Source: Archegozetes longisetosus (Eukaryota > Arthropoda > Arachnida > Sarcoptiformes > Trhypochthoniidae). Taken from it: a DNA stretch of 64,000 nt. Numbering within the stretch: the stretch's first letter is position 1; each line of letters starts with the position of its first letter. Below the pieces are notes generated by a model. The model searched no databases. It was not told the DNA's origin and saw only the letters and a list, made by a program, of their open reading frames with translations. The stretch lies in assembly GCA_018873245.2 (NCBI GenBank), contig JAEMBT020000003.1, positions 4,235,843 through 4,299,842 on the forward strand. The letters run 5' to 3'. Made by a program: the position numbers and the translations under genes. Positions 41,696 to 54,716 of this stretch are shown in pieces.

Positions 41696-44600
41696 GTAAG
41701 TTTTCCAAATAGAGTCAGATCTTGTGCTATGATCTTCCACTATCGATTACTGAAGATAGCTCTGCTCAAACCATGACATGAATAATTTGATTTTTGTTCC
41801 TTTACAAATGCGAGCATTATACGAAAGATCAAAAGTTCAAATTCCTCTAGTTTTGGGTGAAAAGATCAGATCCATTCTATAAAATCCTGTTTATTAGAAT
41901 GAGAGATCTTTCGACCCTAAACAAAATCGATTAACCATAACAACTGACACTCGTGGTTATCATCCAATGTTCAAATGATTATTCACTGTCACTATTGTAG
42001 ACTATTTAATATATTTAGTTATCGAATTTGGCAAATGTTTTTAACTCGAAAGCTATAATTGCAAATTAAGAGACACAGTGTTTAGAGTGCTATCTGTTAG
42101 GTTAGTTCAATGAGAAATAAGACACAGTAGTAGTGATCCGACAGTTTGCAAAGCTGTAACTTTTCATTTATTTGCTCGCCATTCAGTACAAACATCAATA
42201 TTTAGTTGATTACATTATCCATTGATCGCGTAATGTTCCTAGAGATCAATAATTAATTAAGGCCTAATATTAAGAGAGAGATGTTTAGATTGGTATTGAC
42301 TGAAAGCTTTTAATTTGCATTAATAAAAAATAGATCAGTTTCCATTGGATGTTATGATACTTTAGTTTCTATTCTACCGGCAACGAGCACGTAATCAACA
42401 AAATATATCTGATTAGGGTTTCCATAACATTCTAATCTCTATTTGAATAAATCATTTTAGCATCAACTTTGTCCATCCTTGCTACCAGTCATGCTTTTCA
42501 ACTTTTCAACTGTTCAATTATTTATTGGTTTTTGAATTTCAAATCAACAGTAAAGTGACTTATGAAAAATAGCAAACTTTTAGTTTTAAGCCTTTCACTT
42601 TAATTCAACTTCTAAAACCTATTGCAGTATTGAATCGATTTTTCACTTTGCTGCTATGTACCTCACAAACTAAAACAATGTTATTTTCAATTGAACATCA
42701 TCAAAAGATCTTTAAGTACAGTACCATTAGTTTGTAACCAAAATTAGCTTTATTTGATTCATTAATAAAAACTTTGGTATTAACACTTTCGATGACTTAA
42801 CTAATCAATAGAGATTAGATCTCGAGTTGTAGGGTAAGAAATTGGTGAGCAACTACGTAAATAAATAGAAAGCATTACAGTGCAAAACAACCGTTGCATT
42901 CTTCAATAAACATATAGACAAAGACTGAAATTGATATTCAAGTTAACTAAACTATACTTTGTTCCCAAAGGTTGTGTTAAAAAAATGACTTTCCTATTAA
43001 ACTTTTGATCATTATCGTTTCCAAAATAATGAGGTTGCACTTCTAAGCTGCAAAAATAACTACCTCTACTTTGTCTAATGCCTCAAGTCTTAAGCTGAAA
43101 TTTAGTCTTGCTTTTCGTTGATTCTATTCTTTAAAAGCTATTATTTCACTTCGCATTTTCATTACTTGAGTGTGTTGAGCAATTTAAACAAAGGGTGACA
43201 TATCTCACATTTTTAAGATGTTTGCCAACTTTTAATTTAGGCTCAATTTGATGATTTCTATATTTAGATTAAAAGTTCTTCATTTGAACGTCTTTTTATT
43301 TTCTATCATCAACGAAAGGCGAGTGAGATTAAGTTCTGCAAAAAAACTGCGTTTCCCTAATAACTAGATTGCATTTGATCACTAACTGATTTATTTTTAT
43401 CTCATTCTCTTCCTCATCATTTTGCGCATATGGCAATCAAGCCAAACACATCAGAATTAATGTAAGCAAATCCTGCCAAATATCGAGTATACATTATCAA
43501 CTAATTTTCACTTAGTTTTCTTTTAAAGTTTAGCTTTCACTCAATTAGCAATTTGGGAAGTTTCGAGTAGCAATTAAATTGTCCTGAATGATCCATATTT
43601 CTAAAATGAATTATTTTAGCATTTATTTGTATTCTATTGGAAAGTTATTAAAAGAAACTGACTAACTTATAAATAAGTTTGCCCCATTTAATACTGTTTA
43701 TTTGTACGGATCAAAGATAAAAACTGCGTTTGCAATAAAATCTATGTAAATCGCTAGACTACTACCCTATAAATCTTTAGCATTGCCAAAACAGACATCA
43801 AAACTATGTACCTCTTAAACCCTAGCCATCTTATTGAACATCTATATAATTCAATTTATGTCTCAATCAATTTGAGTGTTTCAATTGAATTGTTATTCTG
43901 AGATGGAATCTTGTTATAAGTCAGTATTGTTGGAGAAGTTGGATATCCGTATTGCTATCAATTTGGTTTAGTCATTTTTAGCGAGTAAATATACTGCTTA
44001 CATATGAAAAAGCTCTTCTTCTCCTATAATGATGTCTATCTTGTGTTCTCATTGCATTATGAGAACCAGCTAAATTGTCAATGTCATCCTCTTCTCTCTT
44101 ACTCTATCTGAAAATCTTTATGCAATTGCCATTGTTATATTGCATTAGACGCTACTAATAATCCAATCTCTGCGTTCAGAGCATTTAGTAATAACAAGTT
44201 CTGTATCATATATCAGTTAGTTTATGATCAACGCTCTAAAGTCATGCCTAACGTCCAATTCTCATTATTCGCAGTTACTGTTCAACAACTGTTCAGGTAA
44301 TTCAAATTGAAATAACTATTTAAGAGAATAGAAATCTGGTTTTTGTCGAGTTAATAAGAGTAGATATTAGTGTTGGATGAGCTTTAGAGGTTCTTGTTCT
44401 TGACCTAAATTGTATTTGCCACAAGTCACTCTTATAGTATGCTATTATCAATATTTGTATGGCTTCTATGAGAGCAAAACTAAATTTGCAATCATCATGC
44501 TTTCTTTGTAATCATACTTTCATTCACTTATATCAAATACTATATTTTCAAGTAATAGGCTTTTTACCAGATATCATATCAAATGCACTGCTTTAGGTGA

Positions 44601-46726
44601 GCATCAATATAATAATTTAGTTGAGAAAAGAGTTGATATTTTCTTTTCAAATCTAGAAAATCTTATTTTGAGTTTTGGTCTGAAATTTCAATTGGAATCT
44701 GAATTGAAATTTATGGATCTTTTTGTTGATCATTTGTATAGACGTTCGCAAATATATAACAAAGTTTTATATAGTTTTTCTCATTTGCATTGAAGCGCTT
44801 TGTTGCAAGATACCTACTCTTTCTTTGAGAACTAAAAGTATACAAAAAACTTTTATTGCTTACGTTTCTATCCTTTCATATTGTGATTCAAATTTTGCAT
44901 AATGTTGTTTAGCATATGCTGTCTTAATAATGAAATGTTAGAAATAAGTCAAATTATTATTTTCTACTTTAATAAATTCCATTTAAATGAGTGACTGATA
45001 TAGTACTACTAATAAAGTACACGCAATAACTTAACAAACCGCGATAGCAACCACAAGTGATAATATTGTGATGATATGTTTTCCATCAGACCATAATGTA
45101 GGGGACATTAAGAAACTTATAGAATATTCAATATAGTAACTAAAGAAAACAACGAATCAAATTTGGCAACAAATTGATGTGCATCTGAAGGCGGTTGACA
45201 TAGCAACGGCTTTTATCTTGATGCTATGGAGAATTATTAAGTTTTGAGGTGTATGTAAATATATTCTTATGGAATTTTTAATATTTAGTGTGTTTTTAAT
45301 TTTTAAGTGTGCATATAAATTCTAGAAGAATTTGAAGTAAAAAAAATTCGCTTTTGAGGTTTATGAAGAATGATTGATATTTGAATTTGGTAGTAAGCTA
45401 TTAAACTTGTGAAAGATGAGTATTGCTTACTGTTGAACTATTAGTACGAAAATGTATGAATAAAAATCAAAATAACTTTAGACTAAAATTCATCTGCATC
45501 ATAATAACTGTACTTCTATGTTCTCTAGCTTTCACTTTTATATGAATATCGACTGAGAAATCAGACGTGAATATATTTTAATTTATTTCTCTGCATGAAA
45601 TTGAAATTGAGTTTTGTGAAATGCATTGCTTTTGATAAGGCATAGAACTAGCATTAAAAGTAGAAAAACTGCAACAGTAACTGTAATAGTAACCTGAAAG
45701 TGCGATGTCACCTAACGTGGTTGCGCGATAACAAGTGAAGATCTGAGTGACAGGTCAAATGTCTCTGCAGGTACTTCTATAATGCGTAAAAAGTGAGTGA
45801 TTTTGACTGTAGTGCGATTGAGGATTTGTTGTATGATTTGAACTGAGGTAACCAAAGCTTGTTAATTAAAAATGAATCTAGCACAATTTTTAGTATATTA
45901 CCATTTCAAATGATTACTCGCATGTTTGTCAAATAATATTTGTTTACAATTTTAAAGCTTCATTCAATGCGCTATAATTTGATCAAATTTGAAGTAAAGC
46001 TTAGTAATAAATCAAATTATGTATAAATAAATGCTCTCATGCCTGGAATTGTAAATATTTGCAAATTGAATACTTGCAAACTTGCTGCTTAGCTAATTAA
46101 CCATATCGAACATTTACCAAATACATTTATGAAAACTAAATCTTTATAGATTTTTTCATGCTTTCAGAACACTTTTTCAGAGACGTGACTGTTTTAATTA
46201 ATCAAAATATTTTGAATATGTTCTCAAACACTTTTTCATACTTGTAACTCATTTTTCAGTAATCATATGTTTGAAATGGCATTTTAAAAGGAATATCTTT
46301 GAGACGAGATCAGAATTTGAAATTAGCACTTACGGTATGACATATTCCTAATGAAATTCAAGCAAATCATCCAACTAAATTGAAAATGCAAGATTAGAAA
46401 GTTAAGATTCTAATGTAAAACGTGAGAGAATATAATGAAATAATTAGGGAATAGAGTGTATTGAACAATATTATAGTTAGGAAATGATTGTTTCTTCAGA
46501 AAATAGAAGGTGGTTGGTCTGCGCATAGCATGCAATCATTATTGATCTGCGAACAGTAACAGCAATAGCAATGCACTTCTTGCGTTATAGTGACTCACAA
46601 TCTTATACTGGTTGTTAAAAACTGACATCAACTATGAATCCAATCGGTTGTATTTGTAGTGACACTTCTATTCGTAATATGTCATGTATTCTCATCTGTT
46701 GATGCTTTGATCAAATGTTCAAACTG
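41696..46726 (+). other. Intron between first exons B and C, with exon C upstream region
   Basis: Five kilobases of AT-rich intron starting with GTAAGT. The one feature I can support is MITE copy 4 at 45.0 kb. No exon-like open frame ends at a donor in the right frame. Exon C promoter sequence begins at the 3' end of this interval. Confidence 0.7.
45020..45251 (+). mobile_element. MITE copy 4, TA-flanked
   Basis: About 232 bases bounded by TA at 45018-45019 and 45252-45253. The left end is CACGCAATAACTTAACAAAC then CGCGATAGCAACCACAAG. The right end is TATCTTGATGCTATGG then ATTATTAAGTTTTGAGGTG. It has the full set of interior landmarks: GATATGTTTTCCATCAGA, AAACTTATAGAATATTCAAT, TTGGCAACAAATTGATGTGC, GGTTGACATAGCAAC. 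No coding capacity. It lies 1.7 kb before the exon C promoter. Confidence 0.75.
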
Positions 46727-46735
46727 TATAAATAG
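46727..46735 (+). promoter_or_regulatory. TATA box for exon C promoter
   Basis: TATAAATAG at 46727-46735 is a full TATA consensus. Transcription would be expected to start about 30 bases on, near 46757 (CTATCGCA), leaving a short leader of about 75 bases before the exon C ATG at 46833. Close placement before a frame-compatible first coding exon supports the call. A chance match in AT-rich DNA remains possible. Confidence 0.5.
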
Positions 46736-46786
46736 ATAAAGAATTCTACTATCGCAACAAGTTCTGCATTTGTCTATAATTTGAAA

Positions 46787-46819
46787 ATGTTGCCAAATAT
46801 CAATTTATGTTTTATGTAA
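46787..46819 (+). promoter_or_regulatory. Upstream ORF in the predicted exon C leader
   Basis: An ATG at 46787 (A at -3) opens a 10-codon frame, MLPNINLCFM, that ends at TAA 46817-46819, 13 bases before the exon C ATG. It is out of frame with exon C. If the TATA box at 46727 sets the start site, this ORF lies in the leader and would be met first by scanning ribosomes, reducing or conditioning translation of this isoform. The reading is certain; inclusion in the mRNA is inferred. Confidence 0.4.
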
Positions 46820-46832
46820 ACGAACCGTAGCT

Positions 46833-47164
46833 ATGTTTGTAACACTTGCACTAATATGGAAATTGATTCGCTATCTATGGTCACCAAATAAGATGAATGA
46901 TAACATTAGCCCTAATGAGACGATGAGCGAAGTAGTACTAAGGCATGGAATCGACGATGCATTGATTAACTCGAACATACACAATCGTTCTGAGAAACTT
47001 CCTACAACCAGATACTCATCCGGAGCTCTAACACCTTCTCCTTCAAACCTATCCACTATTCATTCTCATTCGGCGCATAGATCTTCATATCCTTCTGGTC
47101 TTAGAGTATCGACGTATACATTACGTATAGGGCCGAGACTCTTTCGGGATAAATCTTCTTTCAG
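46833..47164 (+). CDS. dnc: PDE4/dunce alternative first coding exon C, hydrophobic N-terminus (partial CDS)
   Basis: The exon encodes 110 codons plus two bases. The ATG at 46833 is the first in its frame after TGA 46782. The peptide opens with a hydrophobic, aromatic and basic segment, MFVTLALIWKLIRYLW, long enough to sit in or on a membrane. It is followed by a polar Ser/Pro region with LTPSPSNLS around residues 66-74, and a basic tail RIGPRLFRDKSSF. I do not recognise this N-terminus from a specific PDE4 isoform. A membrane-targeting role, as known for the unrelated N-terminus of PDE4A1, is inference. It ends TTC AG at a CAG/GTATTT donor, weaker than those of exons A and B. With the T at 54534 it reads SFSFDVDD. 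Unspliced, the frame runs on 12 codons to TGA 47202-47204. Confidence 0.78.
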
Positions 47165-49213
47165 GTATTTTCATCTCTCCCGTAGCAAAAATACCTTTCA
47201 TTGAGAAATCCCTTACTTAAGTCTACTTAATCCTCTTTATTACTCCGTACTTAATAGTAGATAAGTTTGTTTAACTTTTGTTATAATAATAATTAATAAA
47301 ATAATAGCAAAATACTATTAGTATAATTAATAGTATGCAGATTACTAAAGATTCTATCAATCTCTTAAATTTTCGTTCATTATCGGAAAAAATATTAAGA
47401 CGAAAAAGTAATTAACTTGATTTGCTTATTATGCAAGTTCAAATCTATTTTAGGTAACATAACATTTGAGTTGTTTAAGATGTAGATTTTGTCGTTGGTT
47501 GATTACTTAAAATAATCAACCCGTTTTTATTGACACTTTCAGAAAATATTTTCAAAAAATACATTCATTACTAGATTGAGTGATTTTGATGAAAATCCTT
47601 TCATTAAAGCCTTATATTTATCTAAATAAATCCTATTAGTGGCATAAAATTTAATTTAAAAAATCAATATTTATGCCATTTTAGGATCTGCTTCAAACGG
47701 TTTTAATTATCTAATATTGAAGAAAAAATTGACGCAGGGATTATGCAATGACTAAATCAAAGACAATTTCATTGTTATTTAACTTCTACTTTTCCCTATA
47801 GAACTGCAAACAGTATTTTGCGTAACATTTATGAGTCCTTAGATGATACCAACTTGTATCTGACTAACGCCCTAGTGATTAATTTTTGGTTGCAAATCTT
47901 ATTGTCCATCAAATTTTCATTCTATAGATTATTCCATTAGTATTTGCTCGAGTGGTATAACTAAATCCGTGGAAAACCACTTGATTATCAGTAATTTCAT
48001 TGAGAAGGTTCGGTGAGTTGGCAATTGATGGCCATCTGATGTATTGAATTATACAATTTGCTCTTGTTTCTTACAAGTTATGAATTGTTGTAAGAATATT
48101 CCATTGAAACTAAAACTCGACGCATTTGGTCTTTATCACAATAAATTAGAGGCAAACAACATAAATGAATATTTAGGTTGGGGTACGATTAAAATAAACA
48201 ACTGCTTAATTACATGCAATGTATTTTCAATACTTCTCGATCAATCCCTAAATTTGGAATCATGTTATTTTTGAGAATTGGCAGGATCTTCAAAAGTATG
48301 TGCGCTCATTACTGAAAATCAATTCATAGCTTATGTATATTTTAATGTCAGAAAATCTTTTCCTTTCAATCACTCCTTACTTCGATTTTTCAAATTCATT
48401 TCAATTGAATTGTTGAATATATAATCAAATTGAAAAGTTTTCTGAGACTAAATCTATGGTTTGAAGGGTTTTTGCTAAGTCTTTCTAAATCGACGCACGA
48501 AAAGCCTCATAAGACCTCAAAGAATTTGAAACTATCGTTTGTAAGTTTATAGAAGGATTGAAAATTAAAGCTCATGAATAATAATCCTTATACTTGTAAG
48601 TAGTCGAGACAAAAGCTGACTCAAATAGATTCATTCTTTAATGCCATTAGCGCAAACTCGTTCACATTCAAATAATTGCTTCATTCTTCACTCTAAATTT
48701 GATTACAATGGAAACACGTCTGAATAATGATGCACTTCATTATCGTATTTTAATTTGCGTATTATATCCATATTTTATAATTAAAGCTATCATATTTCTT
48801 TTGTATTTGCAATCACTTCAAACTGAAGAGATGATATTAGCTGAATCAAAGATTCTTTAAAAAAACACTTTCTTTCTAAGGTTGAGCTTAGTTCAAATTT
48901 GAGTGAAAGTAGCAGTCTAGAGTTGTATGATTAAATGAAACTTTTAACGAGGCATATGAAAAAGTTGATATAGATACTTGAAGTATATGATAAAATACCA
49001 CATTTAATGATGTCAGTCATTGCCTATTATTCTAGATTATCCTATTACTCCTCTATTAGGTTGACCTTTTCAGTTAAGGTTGAACTCCTCAAACTTAATT
49101 AATACTTGGACCCAATAAACCTAAAGCAGAAATAACCAAGTTTATGTCTCGCCTTTAAGCATAGAACAACAGGTAAAATCCATTTACAAGTCAGCAATAG
49201 ATGATTTAGAATA

Positions 49214-49256
49214 GGTTAGGTTAGGAGAGTTATTGGTTGTTTTGCTACTAGACCCG
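49214..49256 (+). repeat. TTAGG-like dispersed repeat, copy 2
   Basis: ATAGGTTAGGTTAGGAGAG carries two and a half TTAGG units, followed by TGCTACTAGACCCGAAG. It resembles 37196-37246 at both ends with a few gaps. Either an interstitial telomere-like run or, more likely, the conserved part of a small dispersed repeat. Confidence 0.35.
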
Positions 49257-52200
49257 AAGTGTTGTGTAGAACTATATTTGCTTGTGCTCAAAAAACATTT
49301 TAAACATCCATTTTAAAAAGTCTTGCCTGCAAAGCACATATTCTTATAAGATACCGAATACTGTACACACTATCTCAATGCAGGTAAGCTTGTTTTAGGG
49401 CTAATAAAAAGGCGCTATTGATGATTAAACGATATCTTTCAGTTTGAAAGTGTCGTGAGTTTGTCATAATCTCTTGATAGAAGATCCACGCGTTTAACTC
49501 AATATTTCATGCGAACATTTTTCAAATAACTCATATGTCAACTCCATCATAAGTTAGTTATGAGTAGAGTTGACTTGTTTTTCAAACAATCGTGTTTTAG
49601 GGAAAATCCACAATGAATTGATATTTTAATGAAAAATTCCTATTGAAACTATCGACGGAATAGTTTAGTATTGTAACTAAAAATATGCGCAATACCCCAA
49701 AGCTATGTTGCCATTAAGTTGTCTATGATTGAAAAGAATGCTGTCCATAACATTGTTTCATAACATCCTATTGAATAGCCGAACAATTTTGTTTGAAACC
49801 TATATTAAATGCATTAGTTTGTTAGTAAAAATGTGGAAACGCTTTTTCAATAATTGAGCAAATATTTTTCAGAGTATGCATTATAATTGAAAACCATTAT
49901 TGAGTTTGGAATATTTGGCTGAAAATTTTCTTAGCTGCATAAAAATCTAGCCTAAATTATCATCACAAATGTTTACATTATACTGAAGCGAATGCAAGCA
50001 TATTCATTCATCATTTTCTATGCAGATAATAACACATAATGCGTAAAGTTTTCATAAAAATAAACTCATCATTTTATTGCACGTCAGATCAGATTCTCGG
50101 GCATTACTCACCTCTAACTCATACTTTACTGCGAAATTTTATCAAATAAAATTTAATCACTTTAATTGATTTAAAATGATGCGAAAGATAGTGCGAATTT
50201 TGCAAATATAAGCAATTGCAGACTAGTGTATAGTTGATTTTGGTAATAACTGTACTAAGATGAAATATAGATTTTTAACAGATTTGTTTGCTTTTAAAAT
50301 TTGATCATAAAAGTAACATTAAAGTTACTCGTTAGGATTTGATGCTCGCATATTTTCAAATGGTTAGACGCATAGATTTGAAGATATTTGATTCTGAACT
50401 TTTATCAAGACTATAATACCTTTATTGCCACTAAACCGTTGGGAATAGTGAAATCAATATGAGAACATTCCCTATTATCAAAGTGAATTGATAATAAAAG
50501 CTATTCATATCTATTTACTTTATATTGGTTTTACCAAATATATCATGTTTTACTTTTGTCAACTTTATTAGACAAGTTTATTCTTTAGGTTTATTTTGAT
50601 ATAAAGTACATAACTATTAGGTATTTTTCAAACTGTTTTCCTTCCTGGCATTATACTGTAGTTATTCTGTGAAAATATTGAATTATTATAGTTTCAAATG
50701 CTATTGTCGTTCATATCTTTAGAGCTGCAAATACTGTTGTTGTCAACAACGAATTGAAATAGTAGGCAAATTTGAATAGTCTAAAAAAAGTAATTTTGAT
50801 TTATTCAAATATTTGTATTTAGTGAAAATTGAATTGATATTCTAAAATAAACTTAGTAATTTGTATGCTTAGTCTTAATAAGAAGAAAAAAGTCATTTAG
50901 GTAGAAATAATAAGTTCATATTGATCAGTATAAGTTTAATAGTAGTACTGATATTAACATTAAGTCTCAGCTATTCTATTATGTTTGTGTCATAACTCAA
51001 ATACAAGTCTACAACTGTTACTGAAGTCTTCAATATGCACTGTACTTAAGAATAGTTACATACTTGCCATTAACTTATAATGCAATCGATCATTTTTAGA
51101 ATATTTATTCAGCAAATTTTATTCTGTACCTGCAAATTCAGGCACTATATTCAGTTTGAGCTTCGACTTACAAATAATAATTACCGCTTATATATTGAAT
51201 TTTAATTTTATATTATTCCTACTACCTAGTTATGATTCACCGTTTCTAGAAATTAATTAGAATATTGTTTATGATTACGAGTGACTGGAAATTGGCTGAA
51301 AATAGACTGTAAAGCTGAGAGTAATTATTAAGCGCATAGTTCTAGATAAAGTAAACCCTTGCGCTTCAATACAATCTCTTGTTTATAACCATCGATAAAG
51401 TACACAATATCAGAATCGATAATCAAAAAAGTGATGATTTTGACAACAAACCCTGAATAAACCATTCTTCTACTAGCAGTTGATAGCAATAGTGAAGACA
51501 ATTTTTTCAATTGTAGACCGGAGAACGATGTAATTCTGAATTTTGCGTTGTGTCAGCAGTTATTCCATTGATTAATGCGAATCGCATGCTAGCAGTTTAG
51601 ACTTCAAAACAGAATAAGAAATCATTGGTAAACCTTTGGTCTATTGAACCTTAGATCACATTTAACCTGCAATAACATTGAACATGAAATTATTCAATGT
51701 TTCAATTTGAAATTAGAAACATTAATCTAAATAAAATTAATGTGATATGAAATGAGGCGCAAGTGAAAAATTTGATCAATGCTTTCGTGCCTAACACGTA
51801 ATGCCTTCTCGAATTTCTCATTAAATATGTGGAAAATGAATTTGAGATCATAGTAAAAAATAGCATAATCTCAAAAAGCAACTTGTATTAATAGATCTAA
51901 TAGTTTGACTCAGTCATACATTATACTCAGCTAATGCATTATTGCTTTCATTACAAATTCTTGTATTCGTTTATGATTGTGTTTGAACCAAAAACTCATT
52001 AAAAACAGTTTTTGATCTCATAATATGCCGAATGTCACATTAATATTGAAGATTCTGATGAAAATGAATTGAGAGACAATGATTACATAGTACAAAGTAA
52101 TCGTAATACAATGTAATATGATAGAAACCATATGAAAGAAATACATCAAAATTAATTTCACTTCCGACACAACTATAACTATAAACGCATTGCAGTGAAA

Positions 52201-52396
52201 AATTAATTTTCTGCTCTTAGTTCTGTCGTGTCATTTTCTAAATAAAAATATCGAATCATTGATGTCATCGATTGGTTTCCATCGTTAACTACCACGAATT
52301 GTTTACGACATTTATTTACTGCTATCTATATTAAACAGTGCATGATCACCCAATGTCAATTTGACTCAATTTGATCTAGTCTTTCCATATCTTGTT

Positions 52397-52503
52397 CAGT
52401 GTACTAATTATGGGATATATTTATTATTTTTTTTACTTTTCTACCTTTTATTTAGTGTGCTAATTGTGAATATATATATTTTTTAACTTATACTTTTTCA
52501 CCA
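52397..52503 (+). repeat. Diverged 56-bp tandem duplication
   Basis: CAGTGTACTAATTATGGGAT followed by an AT tract and ACTTTTCTACC (from 52397) is repeated imperfectly from 52453 as TAGTGTGCTAATTGTGAATA, an AT tract and ACTTTTTCACC. The period is 56. The differences between copies indicate an old event. No function is apparent. Confidence 0.65.
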
Positions 52504-53379
52504 AGTTTCTACTTATTTCATTGAATTGTTATTCATCCGTCATGTATCAAAAATATTCATTTGAAAATATCAAGGATTCTATTATTATTGAAAGCGAATC
52601 AAATAAATCATTCAAAATTTTAATAATAAGGTATTGTTTGAATTTTAGCTTTGTTTTCTACTTAAACTACAATTATTTCGTTACTAATAAAATAGGAATT
52701 TTAATCAGCTTTCACTTTCTATATTCCTAACCTAAACAATAGCCTAGATAGAAAAGAATTTCTCTCTATTTGAGCGCAATTTTTAAAATATTTTTAGCTC
52801 TATTGAGTTGGCAATCTTTATATCGTTGACTTTATCTGTCAGTTTGTATAAGACTCAAATCGATACTTTATCTTCCATGAAGTCTAATTGAGGGAAAGCA
52901 TATTTTCAATGAAAGCCTTTAGAATTTTAAATACATGATTTATCGCATGCCAAAATCACTTGTTTTGTCTCTCTATCTTCGAAATTATATCAATTATCTC
53001 ATTTTTGATGAGTGATTGAAATCACGCGCTATTTACTGATAATCTAATAGATCGATTGGTTACCTCATTGTTACTTATCTTAATTTCGTAGAGTCTAAAG
53101 TATGAAATGAATTTTAAAAAATCAATTTCAAAAATCGATAAATCAGATCAATAGATTATTTCTATTAGAAATTGTTGACAAATCAAATTTAATTTGTGAA
53201 AATAGTTTTCTAACATTAGCAAAAGATCCGTTTATGAAATTTCGGTAAGTAATTTGATTAGCACGTGAACAAATATTTATTACTGCGCCACTTAGTATCA
53301 GTTATTCTCGAAATCGACTTTTTGAGACTTGTGCGGTTTTACTGTTCATTGTCTTTAAGTAATCAGCATAAGCTAGTTT

Positions 53380-53815
53380 CGAGCGTAAGTTAACTTAACC
53401 TGGCTACGCTTCAAACTGTGTTTGGTCTGTCTGTGAACTCGTAAATTCGAGCTTCAAGCTCAGTTAAATAGGTAGCAGCACAGCTCAAGCTCAAAGTCGA
53501 GATATTGAGTTTCAAACGCAGATCGACTGAAGTTCACTAACAAATTTTGTTGAAAAATCCTTCAAAATTGTTCTTTCAATATGCGAGATGACTTTTTAAA
53601 TCTCAGTGACTTATACTGTATGTTATACATCTTTTGTTAGCTTTTCTATCAAAATGTATGTAATTTTGTAGATAGTCCTTGGATTTTTATATTTAGGTAG
53701 AGATTTCAGTGTATTCTACGGCAACTCATAGATGCAGCTCAAAAGCTCAGTTTACGTGTATCCTGAGCTTATAAACCTGAAGCTCAGATTTGTGAACTCA
53801 AGCCCTCCACTATTG
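53380..53815. repeat. AGCTCA-rich stretch with palindromic units
   Basis: The words AGCTCA, GAGCTT and CAAGCTC recur: GAGCTTCAAGCTCAG (53449-53463), AGCTCAAGCTCAAA (53481-53494) and GCAGCTCAAAAGCTCAG (near 53733-53749). A perfect 8-base inverted repeat, CTGAGCTT/AAGCTCAG, lies around 53764-53788. GTGAACTC occurs twice. It is less AT-rich than the flanks and has no open frame, so I read it as a degraded repeat element. A similar but weaker cluster is near 11450-11570. Confidence 0.4.
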
Positions 53816-54533
53816 TATTGATAGGCTAGAACAAAAAGCTTTAAAAATAATTAGATAACATTGTTTGGTCTCACTATTATTTGTATATGAGCAAATCCTC
53901 TATTCATTAGTCGAATATTTCGAAAGTTCAATTTAATCAGGGTTTACTTGTTTTATTTTATTAATTCATGAATGAACTCTCAAATCAACTTTACTTTTAA
54001 TGAATCGCAAACTAGAAACGTAATGACTTCTTTGCTATCACTTCGGAAAGTTTTATTACTTTTGGAATACATCAATTTTTATATGAAAATCCATGGATAA
54101 GCTCAATTTTTAGAAGAGCCAATTGTAGAGCTAAGAGGGAAATTGGTTTCTTTGGGATTATTTAATTGCTTGAATGAAAAGCATGAAAGAAAATTTAGTG
54201 GTTCACGATAGCATAGAATTGAATACTTTTTTCGACCTCTCTTACCATTCAAATTAAATAATCTACAAGGTACAAATTTGCATTCTGTTCAATATCTCTC
54301 ATTGATGTTCTCCTTTGCTGCTGTTCTATTGTTAAACTGCGCGATAAATAAATTCTTGATAGAGAAAATGTTACGTTAGCAGAGTGTGAATTATTAATAA
54401 ATTGCTATTTGATTTATTGCTCCACGAATACAGTTGTATGAGTGCTTATTTTTCTATTCTTAGTAAAAGCTTACGAGATTTTACTTTAATTAATTTATTG
54501 ATTATTAATTTTCTCATTTACTCATTCTTTTAG

Positions 54534-54716
54534 TTTTGATGTGGACGATAGCGGATCACCGAATCGCAATTTACTGGACGCATCGAGTCCCTCATCGGGT
54601 CTTATTTTGCAGAATATGCCTGCAAGAAGAGAATCATTTCTCTATCGATCTGATAGTGAATTTGAAATCTCACCCAAATCTGCTTCAAGACACTCATCAA
54701 TAGGAAGTGGAGAGTC
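54534..54716 (+). CDS. dnc: PDE4/dunce shared exon: first half of UCR1 with PKA site (internal partial CDS)
   Basis: This 183-base exon encodes the N-terminal half of UCR1, the regulatory module that with UCR2 restrains the PDE4 catalytic domain and mediates dimerisation. The reading T / TTT GAT GTG gives FDVDDSGSP, then [12 protein letters not shown], then the hallmark [19 protein letters not shown] and [15 protein letters not shown] (serine 34 of the exon) is the conserved PKA phosphorylation site that activates long PDE4 forms. Known mammalian PDE4 has FDV at the same exon boundary, and SRNSSIAS where this has SRHSSIGS. Flanks are a TTTTAG acceptor and a TC/GTAAGT donor. The exon ends two bases into a Ser codon, so the following exon must supply one base and then, by homology, HGEDLIV; that exon is outside the window. 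Confidence 0.97.

Larger units (their letters stand above)
47165..54533 (+). other. Intron between first exon C and the shared UCR1 exon
   Basis: 7.4 kb of AT-rich intron common to the A, B and C transcripts. It ends in a good acceptor, a pyrimidine-rich tract ending TTCTTTTAG at 54525-54533. It contains a TTAGG-like motif at 49.2 kb, a diverged 56-base tandem duplication at 52.4 kb and an AGCTCA-rich stretch at 53.4-53.8 kb. No further exon is convincing. Confidence 0.75.
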